From: JBOHRE01 sp050732635
GTDB lineage: Bacteria; Gemmatimonadota; Gemmatimonadetes; Longimicrobiales; RSA9
Reading direction: 5' to 3'
NCBI GenBank assembly: GCA_050732635.1
Contig: JBOHRE010000083.1
Coordinates: forward strand, 1 to 14,479
DNA length: 14,479 nucleotides
Of this stretch, positions 1 to 6,595 are shown piece by piece. Each line of letters opens with the position of its first letter. The stretch's first letter is position 1. A program made the position numbers and the translations under genes. The notes under the pieces are model-generated. The model had not been told where the DNA came from and did no database searches. It saw only the letters and a list, made by a program, of their open reading frames with translations.

Positions 1-1275
1 CGTCGCCAGCTCCCGCACGAGCAGGCCGCGGGTGCGACCGGCGCGCAGCACGCCGCGCGACCAGGCGAGGAGCGCGAGCGCGAACAGCGCCACACCGATC
101 AGGCCCGTGTCGGCGGCGAGGCGCAGGTACTCGTTGTGAGCGACGCCGACGCCGCCGGCAGCCGGCGCGGCGGCGAGCACCGCGCTCGATGCGCCGAGGC
201 CGAGCCCGACCAGCGGCGAGCTGAGGAACGCCGTGGCGATGATCGGCCAGAAGTTCTGGCGTCCCTGCCAGTTCATGGTCTCGTAGAGCGCGACCGGATC
301 GCGCGCGAGCCGCCACAGCTCGCCGGCGCTCGGCACGTAGCCGAAGGTGCGCTCGAGCACGACGGGCAGCAGCGGCACGGCGATCAGCGCGGCGATGGCC
401 AGTGCAGCGATGAGCGTGCGGCGGTTGCGGCCGATCAGGCCGTCGAGCACGGCAGCGCCACCCAGTCCGGCGAGGGCCGCCGCGAGCGTGATGCGCGTCA
501 ACGTCGGGATCATCCAGGCGGCGAGCGCCGCGCACAGCAGCAGGTAGCGGAGCTGGCCGCGGCTGGCATAACGGCCGAACGAAACCAGGATCATGAGCAG
601 CAGGTAGAACGATAGCGGGTTCGTGTGCAGCCCGACCAGCGGGATCAGCAGCCGGCCCTCGACCGTGATCTCGTACGCCCCGAAGATGAACAGCAGCGGC
701 AGCAGCACCGTCGCGATCACGGCCGCGCCGCCGAGCATCCAGTCGCTCAGCCGTTCGAGCTGCTGCGGCCGCTCGGCCAGGCCCACCACGAGCACGAACA
801 CGAGTAGCGGATAGGCCAGCTTGAAGAGCAGGCGCAGCCCGTCCATGGGCACGGGCGCGATCAGCAGCGTCGCCATGGCGTAGGCCAGGAACAGCACGTA
901 CCAGCGCGTGTGGCGGCCGAGCAGCTCGCCGGTCACGGCGCGATCCATCACGACCACGGCCGCCAGCGCGGTGCTGATGCCGACCAGGCGGATGCCGTTC
1001 ATGTCCAGCCCGCCCTGCTCCTCGAGCAGCGCCTTGAAGCCGCCGGTCAGGAACGAGAGGTCGAGCGCGCCCACGACCAGCATGACGCCGACGATCAGCA
1101 GCGGCCGCGTGAACGCCGCCGCCGCCACCACTGCCCCCACCACGGCCCCCGTCGTCAGCCATGGCTGGTGCGCCAGGCCCCACCCCGTTGCCACCACCGC
1201 CACCCCGGCGAGCCCCGCCAGTACCAGCCAGCCGTCCAGCGACGCGGCCGGTCTGAGCGTCCGTGCGTTACTCAC
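1..1275 (-). CDS. O-antigen polymerase/ligase-type membrane protein (Wzy/WaaL family), 3' end cut by window
   Basis: An open frame of 425 codons runs from a GTG at 1275 through the left edge, so the C-terminus is missing. The product is strongly hydrophobic with many membrane segments; the first begins near residue 16, after a short polar N-terminus. Near residues 332-350 there is a GRQNFWPII segment followed by SSPLVGLGLG, then HNEYLRLAADTGLIG starting at H380. That order (large periplasmic loop, then HNEYL..L.D.GL.G at the start of a late helix) is the signature of the Wzy_C/O-antigen ligase superfamily. In a cluster with a Wzx-type flippase the likely role is polymerising lipid-linked repeat units in the inner membrane, but WaaL-like ligation to a lipid or protein acceptor cannot be excluded. 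No Shine-Dalgarno sequence precedes the GTG. The start codon lies inside a 30-bp dispersed repeat that can pair with an inverted copy downstream of wecB, so translation may be gated by RNA structure. Confidence 0.88.
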   Translation of the reverse strand, partial: MSNARTLRPAASLDGWLVLAGLAGVAVVATGWGLAHQPWLTTGAVVGAVVAAAAFTRPLLIVGVMLVVGALDLSFLTGGFKALLEEQGGLDMNGIRLVGISTALAAVVVMDRAVTGELLGRHTRWYVLFLAYAMATLLIAPVPMDGLRLLFKLAYPLLVFVLVVGLAERPQQLERLSDWMLGGAAVIATVLLPLLFIFGAYEITVEGRLLIPLVGLHTNPLSFYLLLMILVSFGRYASRGQLRYLLLCAALAAWMIPTLTRITLAAALAGLGGAAVLDGLIGRNRRTLIAALAIAALIAVPLLPVVLERTFGYVPSAGELWRLARDPVALYETMNWQGRQNFWPIIATAFLSSPLVGLGLGASSAVLAAAPAAGGVGVAHNEYLRLAADTGLIGVALFALALLAWSRGVLRAGRTRGLLVRELAT

Positions 1276-1300
1276 CGCAGAGCACGCCGAGGACGCGGAG
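1271..1300 (+). repeat. Dispersed 30-bp repeat of 9-bp units, copy A
   Basis: The plus strand reads CTCACCGCAGAG followed by two 9-mers, CACGCCGAG and GACGCGGAG, so the GAG/CGCxGAG core recurs every 9 bp. It is an inverted partner of the copy at 1397-1426: 26 of 30 positions match when one is reverse-complemented, including the terminal 12 without mismatch. The minus-strand GTG start of the wzy-like gene lies inside it (1275-1273). Short dispersed repeats with this kind of 9-bp period are common in several high-GC environmental phyla; their function is not established. Confidence 0.85.
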
Positions 1301-1340
1301 AACGGCTAACGAAGGTTCGATGCCCGCCAACCCACATCAA

Positions 1341-1369
1341 AATTTTGTAATCCGTGTCCGGAATGTCAG
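1341..1369 (-). promoter_or_regulatory. Weak candidate promoter for the wzy-like gene
   Basis: On the minus strand CTGACA (1369-1364) is followed, after 17 bp, by AAAATT (1346-1341) in the only AT-rich stretch near the wzy-like gene. Spacing suits a sigma70-type promoter, but the -10 match is poor, and the phylum's housekeeping consensus is unknown to me. The AT-rich half-site is also part of the palindrome CAAAATTTTG, so it could instead be an operator or just the repeat core. Confidence 0.22.
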
Positions 1370-1396
1370 AGCGTCCGCTGAGCTTCGAGCGCTGGT

Positions 1397-1426
1397 CTCT
1401 GCGTTCTCTGCGTTCTCTGCGGTGAG
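1397..1426 (-). repeat. Dispersed 30-bp repeat of 9-bp units, copy B (inverted relative to copy A)
   Basis: On the minus strand this reads CTCACCGCAGAG and then AACGCAGAG twice, the cleanest of the three copies. It begins two bases after the wecB stop codon (TGA at 1430-1428) and points at copy A across 96 bp. A third copy, at 11624-11653, lies on the same strand. Confidence 0.88.
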
Positions 1427-1427
1427 C

Positions 1428-2522
1428 TCATGAGCGCAGCCGCAGGATGATGTCGGCTATACGCTCCGCCGCACGACCATCCCAGAGCTCGGGCACGCCA
1501 GTCGCCCGGTGGCCATCGCCGAGAACGTCATCCAGCGCCGCGAGCACGGAGGACGGCTCGCGGCCGGCGAGACGGTTCGTGCCCCGCTCGATGGTGACGG
1601 GCCGCTCGGTGTTCTCACGCAGTGTCAGGCAGGGCACGCCGAGGACCGTGGTCTCCTCCTGGATTCCGCCGGAATCCGTCAGCACGACGCGCGCGTCGGC
1701 CATCAGCCCGAGGAACTCGAGGTAGCCGAGCGGCTCGACCAGGCGCAGCGCCGGTATCCCGGAGAGCGACTGCCACTGGCCGCCGTTGCGCAGGCGCGCG
1801 GCGGTGCGCGGGTGTACCGGAAAGATGATGGGCAGCCGTTCGGCGACCCCCTCCAGCACCGCGATGAGCCGCGCCAGCGCGGCCGGCGAGTCGACGTTGG
1901 CCGGGCGGTGCAGCGTGGCCACGGCGTAGCCGCCGGGCTCGAGCCCGAGACGTGCCGGCATGTCCAGCTCCGCGGCGCGTTCGCGGTGTTCCAGCAGCGT
2001 ATCGATCATCACGTTGCCGACGAAGTGGATGCGCTCCGGCGGGATGCCCTCGCGGCGCAGGTTCTCGGTGCCGCTCGGCTCGGTCACGAACAACAGGTCC
2101 GAGAGCGCGTCCGTCACGATGCGGTTCAGCTCTTCCGGCATGGTGCGATCGAAGCTGCGCAGCCCGGCCTCGACGTGGGCGACGCGCTGGCCGAGCTTCG
2201 CCGCCACCAGTGCGGCGGCCGCGGTCGAGTTGACATCGCCGACCACGATCACCAGTGCGGGCTCCAGCTCGAGCAGGAGCGGCTCGAGCGCGATCATGAT
2301 CCGGCCCGTCTGCTCACCGTGCGGGCCGGAGCCGACGCCCAAATAGTGGTCCGGCGCTGGCAGACCGAGCTGCTCGAGGAACAGCCCCGACAGCCGCTCA
2401 TCGTAGTGCTGGCCGGTGTGCACCAGCACCGGCTCGATGCCGTCGTGCCGGCGCAGCGCCCGGTCGACCGCCGCGATCTTCATCAGGTTCGGCCGCGCTC
2501 CGACGATCGACACGACCCGCAT
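1428..2522 (-). CDS. wecB: Non-hydrolysing UDP-N-acetylglucosamine 2-epimerase
   Basis: This cytoplasmic enzyme interconverts UDP-GlcNAc and UDP-ManNAc, a precursor for ManNAc or ManNAcA residues in surface polysaccharides. The 364-residue product has the usual family length and a two-Rossmann (GT-B-like) fold. Visible family motifs are GARPNLMK at 8-15, HTGQHYD at 35-41, GDVNST at 95-100, HVEAGLRS at 116-123 and PEELNR at 129-134, followed by HRPAN, HPRT, DSGGIQEE and an RENTERP segment. The acidic residues D96, E118 and E131 correspond to catalytic positions known in Escherichia coli WecB. The frame stays open upstream, but the ATG at 2522 begins directly at the conserved MRVVSIVGARPN start and overlaps the GT4 stop by one base (TGATG), which fixes the start. 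No wecC-like UDP-ManNAc dehydrogenase is visible here, so the sugar may be used unoxidised or modified by other enzymes. Confidence 0.95.
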   Translation of the reverse strand: MRVVSIVGARPNLMKIAAVDRALRRHDGIEPVLVHTGQHYDERLSGLFLEQLGLPAPDHYLGVGSGPHGEQTGRIMIALEPLLLELEPALVIVVGDVNSTAAAALVAAKLGQRVAHVEAGLRSFDRTMPEELNRIVTDALSDLLFVTEPSGTENLRREGIPPERIHFVGNVMIDTLLEHRERAAELDMPARLGLEPGGYAVATLHRPANVDSPAALARLIAVLEGVAERLPIIFPVHPRTAARLRNGGQWQSLSGIPALRLVEPLGYLEFLGLMADARVVLTDSGGIQEETTVLGVPCLTLRENTERPVTIERGTNRLAGREPSSVLAALDDVLGDGHRATGVPELWDGRAAERIADIILRLRS

Positions 2523-3742
2523 CAGGCGCGCACCGCCGCCCTCTCCCTCGCGCGCTCGCGCACGCGCGCGGGCGCCCGTACCGCTTCCGGCAGTAGCACC
2601 GCATCCCACGCACGAGCTACCGCCTCCGCCGCGTGCGCGTCCGTGAACGCGGCGGCGTACCTCGCGCGCCCTGCGCGGCCGAGCCGCTCGCGAAGCGCGA
2701 CATCGCCAGCCATGCGCGCGAGCGCCGCCGCCAGCGCCGCCGGTCGTCGCGGCTGCGTGAGCGCGCCCGTCTCGCCGTCGACCACCGCGTCGCCGACGGC
2801 GCCCTGTGGCGTGGCGATCACCGCGCGCGCGCACGCCATCGCCTCCAGCAGCACGAGCGGCAGACCTTCGGCCTGCCGACTGGGCAACACGACAATGTCC
2901 GCGGAGCGCAGCAGCCTCGTCTTCGCCCCATTGTCGACCGTGCCGGGAAAGGTCACGTGCGCGTCGAGGCGCTCGCGGTTCACGATGTCCAGCGCCAGAC
3001 GCCGCTCGGCCTCGCCGACCCACTCGCCGGCCAGCACGAAGCGCAGCCGCGGCCGATGCTCGCGCAGCCTCGCCGCCGCGCGCAGCAGGTCGCCGACGCC
3101 CTTGGCCTCGCACAGCATGCCGAGGTACAACACCGTCAGCGTGTCGGTGCGTTGCGCATCCACATCGCGTACGTCGGCGCGCCGCGTATCCGCGTGCGCC
3201 GGCCGGTCAAGCGGCTCCGCCACGCCCGGCGGCGCGACGTGCACGCGCTCGGCGGGCAGCAGCCCGTCGTATAGCGTGCGGAACCGGTCGCTCAGCACGA
3301 GCGCCGCATCCAGCCGCGCCGTGGTCGCCCGGATCAGCGTGCGCAGCGGCGCGCCCGCCGCATCGTGCAGCTCGCGCAGCGCGCTGCCGTGCAGGTGCGT
3401 GACGACGCCCGCGCCGCTCGCCCTGGCCAGCGCGATGAACAGCGCGTCGCGCGTATAGGCCCACGGGTTCTGTGAGACCGGCAGGTAGACGAGGTCCGGT
3501 CGCTCGCGGCGCAGCAGCGCGGCCAGCCGCGCGGCGTCGCCCACCGCCCGCGCGACGTTGCCGGCGTCCAGCCGTCCGAGGTTGTCGAGCCCACGGCGGT
3601 CTGCGGTGTCGAGGTGCAGCAGCTCGTAGCGCGAGGCGAGCTGCGGCGAGGCGAGCAGCATGCGCGTGAACACGGCGACGCCGTGGAACGGCGGTGGCGT
3701 CGGCCCGATCAGCAGCACGCGAGGGCGGACGCGGTCGCTCAT
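2522..3742 (-). CDS. GT4-family glycosyltransferase
   Basis: The 406-residue product is a GT-B fold glycosyltransferase, presumably adding one sugar from a nucleotide donor to the growing lipid-linked repeat unit at the cytoplasmic membrane face. The N-terminal domain opens with RVLLIGPTPPPFHG (8-21), typical of GT4 acceptor domains, and contains THLHGS near 115-120. The C-terminal donor domain has VLYLGML, then DIVVLPSRQAEGLPLVLLEA ending near 301, which includes the E-x7-E pair E292/E300. Residues 180-200 form a charged Arg/Asp insertion between the domains, and the last 20 residues are almost all Arg, Ala and Glu, encoded by an alternating CG tract. The ATG at 3742 overlaps the RCC1 gene's stop (ATGA). 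An open extension further upstream is not used, because it would run through RCC1 coding sequence. Donor and linkage cannot be read from the sequence. Confidence 0.9.
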   Translation of the reverse strand: MSDRVRPRVLLIGPTPPPFHGVAVFTRMLLASPQLASRYELLHLDTADRRGLDNLGRLDAGNVARAVGDAARLAALLRRERPDLVYLPVSQNPWAYTRDALFIALARASGAGVVTHLHGSALRELHDAAGAPLRTLIRATTARLDAALVLSDRFRTLYDGLLPAERVHVAPPGVAEPLDRPAHADTRRADVRDVDAQRTDTLTVLYLGMLCEAKGVGDLLRAAARLREHRPRLRFVLAGEWVGEAERRLALDIVNRERLDAHVTFPGTVDNGAKTRLLRSADIVVLPSRQAEGLPLVLLEAMACARAVIATPQGAVGDAVVDGETGALTQPRRPAALAAALARMAGDVALRERLGRAGRARYAAAFTDAHAAEAVARAWDAVLLPEAVRAPARVRERARERAAVRA

Positions 3743-4920
3743 GATCCGGCCGTCAACGCCAGCGGCACCGGCACCGTCGCGAAGGTGCGGCCGGGGTAGC
3801 CGAGTACGCCGCTGCCCCAGCAGTACAGTCGCCCGGCCGCAACGGCGCACGAGTGTGTCCGCTTGCCGGCCGCGACATCGCCGGGCCGGAGCTGCTCACC
3901 GTAGCCGCCGGCGCCTTCTGGCGGCGCGATCGGCAGGGGCAGCGGCCAGTCGCGCAGTAGCCCGTTGCCGAGCTGGCCCTCGCTACCGCGGCCCCAGCAG
4001 TAGCCCTCGCCCGCGATCGTGATCCCGCACGTCAGCTCATTGCCCGCGCTGACCTGACGCATGCGCAGCCCGAGGAACACCGCGCTCGGCGACCTCGCGC
4101 CGGGCCGGTCCGGCGGCACGAACCCCGTCGACGCCAGCTCGCCTCGCGCATCGCTGCCCCAGCAGTACGCGAGCGAGTCGGTGGCCACGCCGCACGTGTG
4201 CGTGTAGCCCGCGCTGATCGACTGAAACAGCAGCTCGGTCGCGACGGGGACCGGCACGTCCGAGCCAACCGTGTTGCCCGTGCCGAGCTGGCCGAGCTGG
4301 TTCAGCCCCCAGCAGAAGGCGCGGCCGTCCGCCTGCAACCCGCAGGTATGGAAGCCGCCCGCCGTCACCTCGGTGTAGCTGCCGTCGCCCGCCACCCTCA
4401 CCGGCAACGCGCGATCGAGCCGGGCGCTGTCACCGAGCTGGCCCTGCTCGTTCGCGCCCCAGCAGTACGCGGCGCCGGTCGTCCCCAGCGCGCACGCATG
4501 CTGCCACCCGGCCGTGAGCTGCACTACCGTCGTCGGGATGGCGACACTGGCGAGCGGGAAGCCGCCGTGCTGCCCGGCGTTGCCGAGCTGACCCCGTGCA
4601 TTCGCGCCCCAGCAGTAGACCACACCACGCGAGGCGAGCGCGCAGGCGTGGTTCTCGCCAGCCGCCACCGCGGTGAACGGCTCGCCATCCAACACGCGCT
4701 CCGGCTGCGGCACGATCGCTCCTCCAGCCGCGCCATCGGCAGCGCCGATCGGCACGCCCCAGCAGTACACGTGTCCCGCGACGCTGAGCGCGCAAGCGTG
4801 CGCGCCGCCGGTGGCAACCGCCGTGAATCGTGCGGGCGCGGCGCGTGGCGTCAGCGCGTCGTCGCACGCGATCAGCGGCCAGGGCAGCGCGAGCAACAGC
4901 ACGCGTTTGAATTGCTGCAT
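3739..4920 (-). CDS. RCC1-repeat seven-bladed beta-propeller lipoprotein
   Basis: The 393-residue product starts with a lipoprotein signal: basic MQQFKR, a hydrophobic stretch, then the lipobox LIAC with the lipidated Cys at 19. It is followed by Asp-Asp, which in E. coli would favour inner-membrane retention, though that rule need not hold here. The rest is seven RCC1-type repeats, each with (H)xCxL and YCWG (once FCWG), usually followed by GQLG. The paired cysteines are C43/C53, C93/C103, C143/C153, C193/C203, C243/C253, C298/C308 and C358/C367; the first five blades are exactly 50 residues apart. One cysteine pair per blade outside the cytoplasm suggests a disulfide-stapled propeller. RCC1 propellers generally act in protein binding, so a structural or partner-binding role is more likely than catalysis. 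Its stop overlaps the GT4 start (ATGA), and it diverges from wzi. An earlier in-frame ATG at 4950 would add 10 residues before the signal and run into wzi, so 4920 is preferred. Confidence 0.9.
   Translation of the reverse strand: MQQFKRVLLLALPWPLIACDDALTPRAAPARFTAVATGGAHACALSVAGHVYCWGVPIGAADGAAGGAIVPQPERVLDGEPFTAVAAGENHACALASRGVVYCWGANARGQLGNAGQHGGFPLASVAIPTTVVQLTAGWQHACALGTTGAAYCWGANEQGQLGDSARLDRALPVRVAGDGSYTEVTAGGFHTCGLQADGRAFCWGLNQLGQLGTGNTVGSDVPVPVATELLFQSISAGYTHTCGVATDSLAYCWGSDARGELASTGFVPPDRPGARSPSAVFLGLRMRQVSAGNELTCGITIAGEGYCWGRGSEGQLGNGLLRDWPLPLPIAPPEGAGGYGEQLRPGDVAAGKRTHSCAVAAGRLYCWGSGVLGYPGRTFATVPVPLALTAGS
3814..4794 (-). repeat. Seven in-frame RCC1 blade repeats
   Basis: The YCWG-type motif is encoded at 4767-4756, 4617-4606, 4467-4456, 4317-4306, 4167-4156, 4002-3991 and 3825-3814. 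The first five are spaced exactly 150 bp; the last two intervals are 165 and 177 bp. The plus strand shows a recurring GCCCCAGCAGTA-like string at each. Between these strings the DNA has diverged, so this is an old protein-level repeat rather than a recent tandem duplication. Confidence 0.85.
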
Positions 4921-4940
4921 GCCACTCACCCGGCTATTCT
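4912..4940 (+). promoter_or_regulatory. Candidate promoter for the wzi-like gene, implying a leaderless transcript
   Basis: TTGCTG (4912-4917), a 17-bp spacer and TATTCT (4935-4940) give sigma70-like spacing. A start of transcription about 7 bp downstream would fall at or next to the ATG at 4949, so the mRNA would have almost no leader. This agrees with the absence of any Shine-Dalgarno sequence there. The -35 half lies inside the first codons of the divergent RCC1 gene. Any RCC1 promoter must also use this 28-bp gap or the wzi coding region; the minus-strand AGAATA at the same place is a possible shared -10 region. Confidence 0.4.
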
Positions 4941-4948
4941 CTCGCGCC

Positions 4949-6595
4949 ATGAAAACGACCATGCTGTGCGCGGCCGCGCTGCTCGCCGCTGCACTTACCT
5001 CCAACGCCGCGCACGCGCAGCAACCGCCGCCGTGCGACACCCTCGCCCTCCTGCCGGCCGCCGGTGTGCACGACCCACTGCGCGATTTCGCGCGGACCGC
5101 GCAGCTCATGGGCCAGGCGCCGTTGCGACCACGGCTGTTCGAGCGTGCCTCGGCCGAGCCATCTCCTGCGCTGTGCGCGGGAGCGCTCGCGCCGTGGGCG
5201 AGGCGCGCCGCACCGCAGCCGGCCGAAGGCGCCGCCGCCCTCGAGCTGCTGCCCGTCGGCGTGCGCGGCGCGCTGAACAGCAGCTACCCCGTGGATCGCA
5301 ACAACGGCGTGCTGTGGGGCGGTGTCGGGTCCGGGATCGTGTTGGAAGGCGGCGCCACCTTGCGCTGGGGTCCGCTGTCGCTGGCCGCCGCGCCGATCGT
5401 GGCCTACCAGCAGAACACCAGCTTCGAGACCCTGCCCGTCGAGCTGCCTGGCTCCTCGCCGTTCGCGCACGCCTGGTACCCACTGGGTATCGACTGGCCG
5501 CAGCGCTTCGGCAGCAGCGGCTTCACCACGTTGTCGCCGGGCCAGAGCTACGTCCGCCTCGATCACCGCGGTGCCGCGCTCGGCTTCGCGACCGAGAACC
5601 TCTGGTGGGGCCCCGCGCGCCGCTATCCGATCCTCATGAGCAACACGGCCGGCGGCTTCCCGCACGCCTTCATCGGCACCTCGCGCCCGCTCGACATCGG
5701 TATCGGCCGGCTCGCGGCCGAGCTGGTCTGGGGCCACCTCGGCGAGTCCGACTTCTTCGATGACGACCGCGCCAACGATCGCACACTGTTCGCCGGCGCG
5801 CTGCTCGCCTTCGAGCCCGCGCCGCTGCCCGGCTTGTTCCTCGGCGCCGCGCGCGCCCACCTGTCGCGCATCCCGCCCGGCGGCCTCGCACTCGGCGATT
5901 ACATCAGCGTCCCCTACTTCGACCCACTCGAGAACCCGCGCGACACGGCCACCGCGAACAACCAGCTCTTCTCGCTGTTCTTCCGCTGGGCGCATGCACC
6001 CAGCGGCTTCGAGGCCTACGCCGAGTGGGCACGCGAGGACAACTTCGATGGCTGGCGAGACCTGCTCTTCGAGCCGGACCACTCGCAAGGCTACATGCTC
6101 GGGCTGCAGAAGGTGCTCGACTACGGCCGCAGCTGGTACCGCCTGGCCGCCGAGCTCATCCACCTCGAGAGCTCGATCACGCACCGCAGCGGCCGCGGCA
6201 TTGTCTCGTTCTACACGCACGGCCGGATCGGCCAGGGCTACACGCACCGCGGCCAGCTCCTGGGTGCCGCGATCGGGCCCGGCTCCGGCGCCCAGTTCCT
6301 CGCGCTCGACCGCTTCGATCCGGGCGGCAGTCTGGGCGTCTTCATCGAGCGCGTCCGCCACAACACGGACACTTACCACAGCGTCTGGTCGCAGTGGTTT
6401 GCCAATACCGCGCACGACGTCGAGGTCACCGGCGGCATCAACGCGCTGCGCACGCTGGCCGACTTCGAGCTGTTCGGCGAGCTGGCGCTCAGCCACCGCC
6501 AGCACCGCAACTTCATCGGCCTCCATCCGGGCGACCCGCGTTTCATCTCGGAGAATAATCTGCATCTCGAGGTTGGCGGGCGGTGGTGGCCGTGA
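4949..6595 (+). CDS. wzi: Capsule assembly Wzi-family outer-membrane beta-barrel protein
   Basis: The 548-residue product has a Sec signal peptide: basic MKTT, a hydrophobic Leu/Ala core, and likely cleavage after AHA at 21-23. The mature part resembles the Wzi family, outer-membrane barrels that bind capsular polysaccharide at the cell surface. Supporting segments are DRNNGVLWGGVGSG (116-129), ENLWWGP (216-222) followed by a region resembling YPILMSNTAGGFPHAFIG, alternating aromatic strands throughout, and an aromatic C-terminus (GGRWWP) as expected for a barrel. It is somewhat longer than E. coli Wzi (479 residues). A second ATG at 4961 would remove the positively charged signal start, so 4949 is chosen. 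It is the only plus-strand gene in the locus. Its 3' end overlaps the convergent GT2 gene by 53 bp and its 5' end faces the RCC1 gene. The family call rests on recognised motifs, not on a search. Confidence 0.82.
   Translation: MKTTMLCAAALLAAALTSNAAHAQQPPPCDTLALLPAAGVHDPLRDFARTAQLMGQAPLRPRLFERASAEPSPALCAGALAPWARRAAPQPAEGAAALELLPVGVRGALNSSYPVDRNNGVLWGGVGSGIVLEGGATLRWGPLSLAAAPIVAYQQNTSFETLPVELPGSSPFAHAWYPLGIDWPQRFGSSGFTTLSPGQSYVRLDHRGAALGFATENLWWGPARRYPILMSNTAGGFPHAFIGTSRPLDIGIGRLAAELVWGHLGESDFFDDDRANDRTLFAGALLAFEPAPLPGLFLGAARAHLSRIPPGGLALGDYISVPYFDPLENPRDTATANNQLFSLFFRWAHAPSGFEAYAEWAREDNFDGWRDLLFEPDHSQGYMLGLQKVLDYGRSWYRLAAELIHLESSITHRSGRGIVSFYTHGRIGQGYTHRGQLLGAAIGPGSGAQFLALDRFDPGGSLGVFIERVRHNTDTYHSVWSQWFANTAHDVEVTGGINALRTLADFELFGELALSHRQHRNFIGLHPGDPRFISENNLHLEVGGRWWP

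Larger units (their letters stand above)
1271..1426 (-). promoter_or_regulatory. Potential long RNA hairpin between wecB and the wzy-like gene, sequestering the wzy start
   Basis: In the minus-strand transcript, repeat copy B (1426-1397) forms a 5' arm and copy A (1300-1271) the 3' arm, with a 96-nt apical region. The arms can form 26 Watson-Crick pairs out of 30; the four mismatches are A-C or A-G. The 12 pairs at the base of the stem are unbroken and contain the GTG start codon (1275-1273 facing 1422-1424). The core is much more AT-rich than its surroundings and holds the perfect palindrome CAAAATTTTG at 1338-1347. There is no U-run after the 3' arm, so it is not a standard intrinsic terminator. 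Candidate roles are translational gating of the polymerase gene, transcript processing, or simply the footprint of a repeat insertion. The structure is seen directly; any regulatory role is inferred. Confidence 0.5.

Noticed and set aside
910..1350. Plus-strand open frames opposite the wzy-like gene
   Set aside because: They have His/Arg/Ala-rich products without motifs. The minus frame encodes a multi-spanning membrane protein with Wzy_C signatures.
1397..1426. 9-bp tandem units considered as a CRISPR array remnant
   Set aside because: The units are contiguous with no unique spacers, and no cas genes are nearby. A short dispersed repeat fits better.
1271..1426. Inverted-repeat unit considered as a rho-independent terminator
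   Set aside because: There is no U-tract after the 3' arm and the apical region is 96 nt, unlike an intrinsic terminator.
1271..1426. Inverted-repeat unit considered as a proven MITE
   Set aside because: No target-site duplication is visible at the borders and no second full-length copy occurs in the window, so mobility is left as a hypothesis.
2523..3113. Upstream extension of wecB to 561 residues
   Set aside because: It would overlap the GT4 gene and is low-complexity. WecB proteins begin at the MRVVSIVGARPN segment.
1509..3458. Long plus-strand open frame (about 649 codons) opposite wecB and the GT4 gene
   Set aside because: The product is low-complexity (Arg, Ala, Ser, His) with no family motif, while the minus strand encodes two recognisable enzymes. 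High GC leaves antisense frames open.
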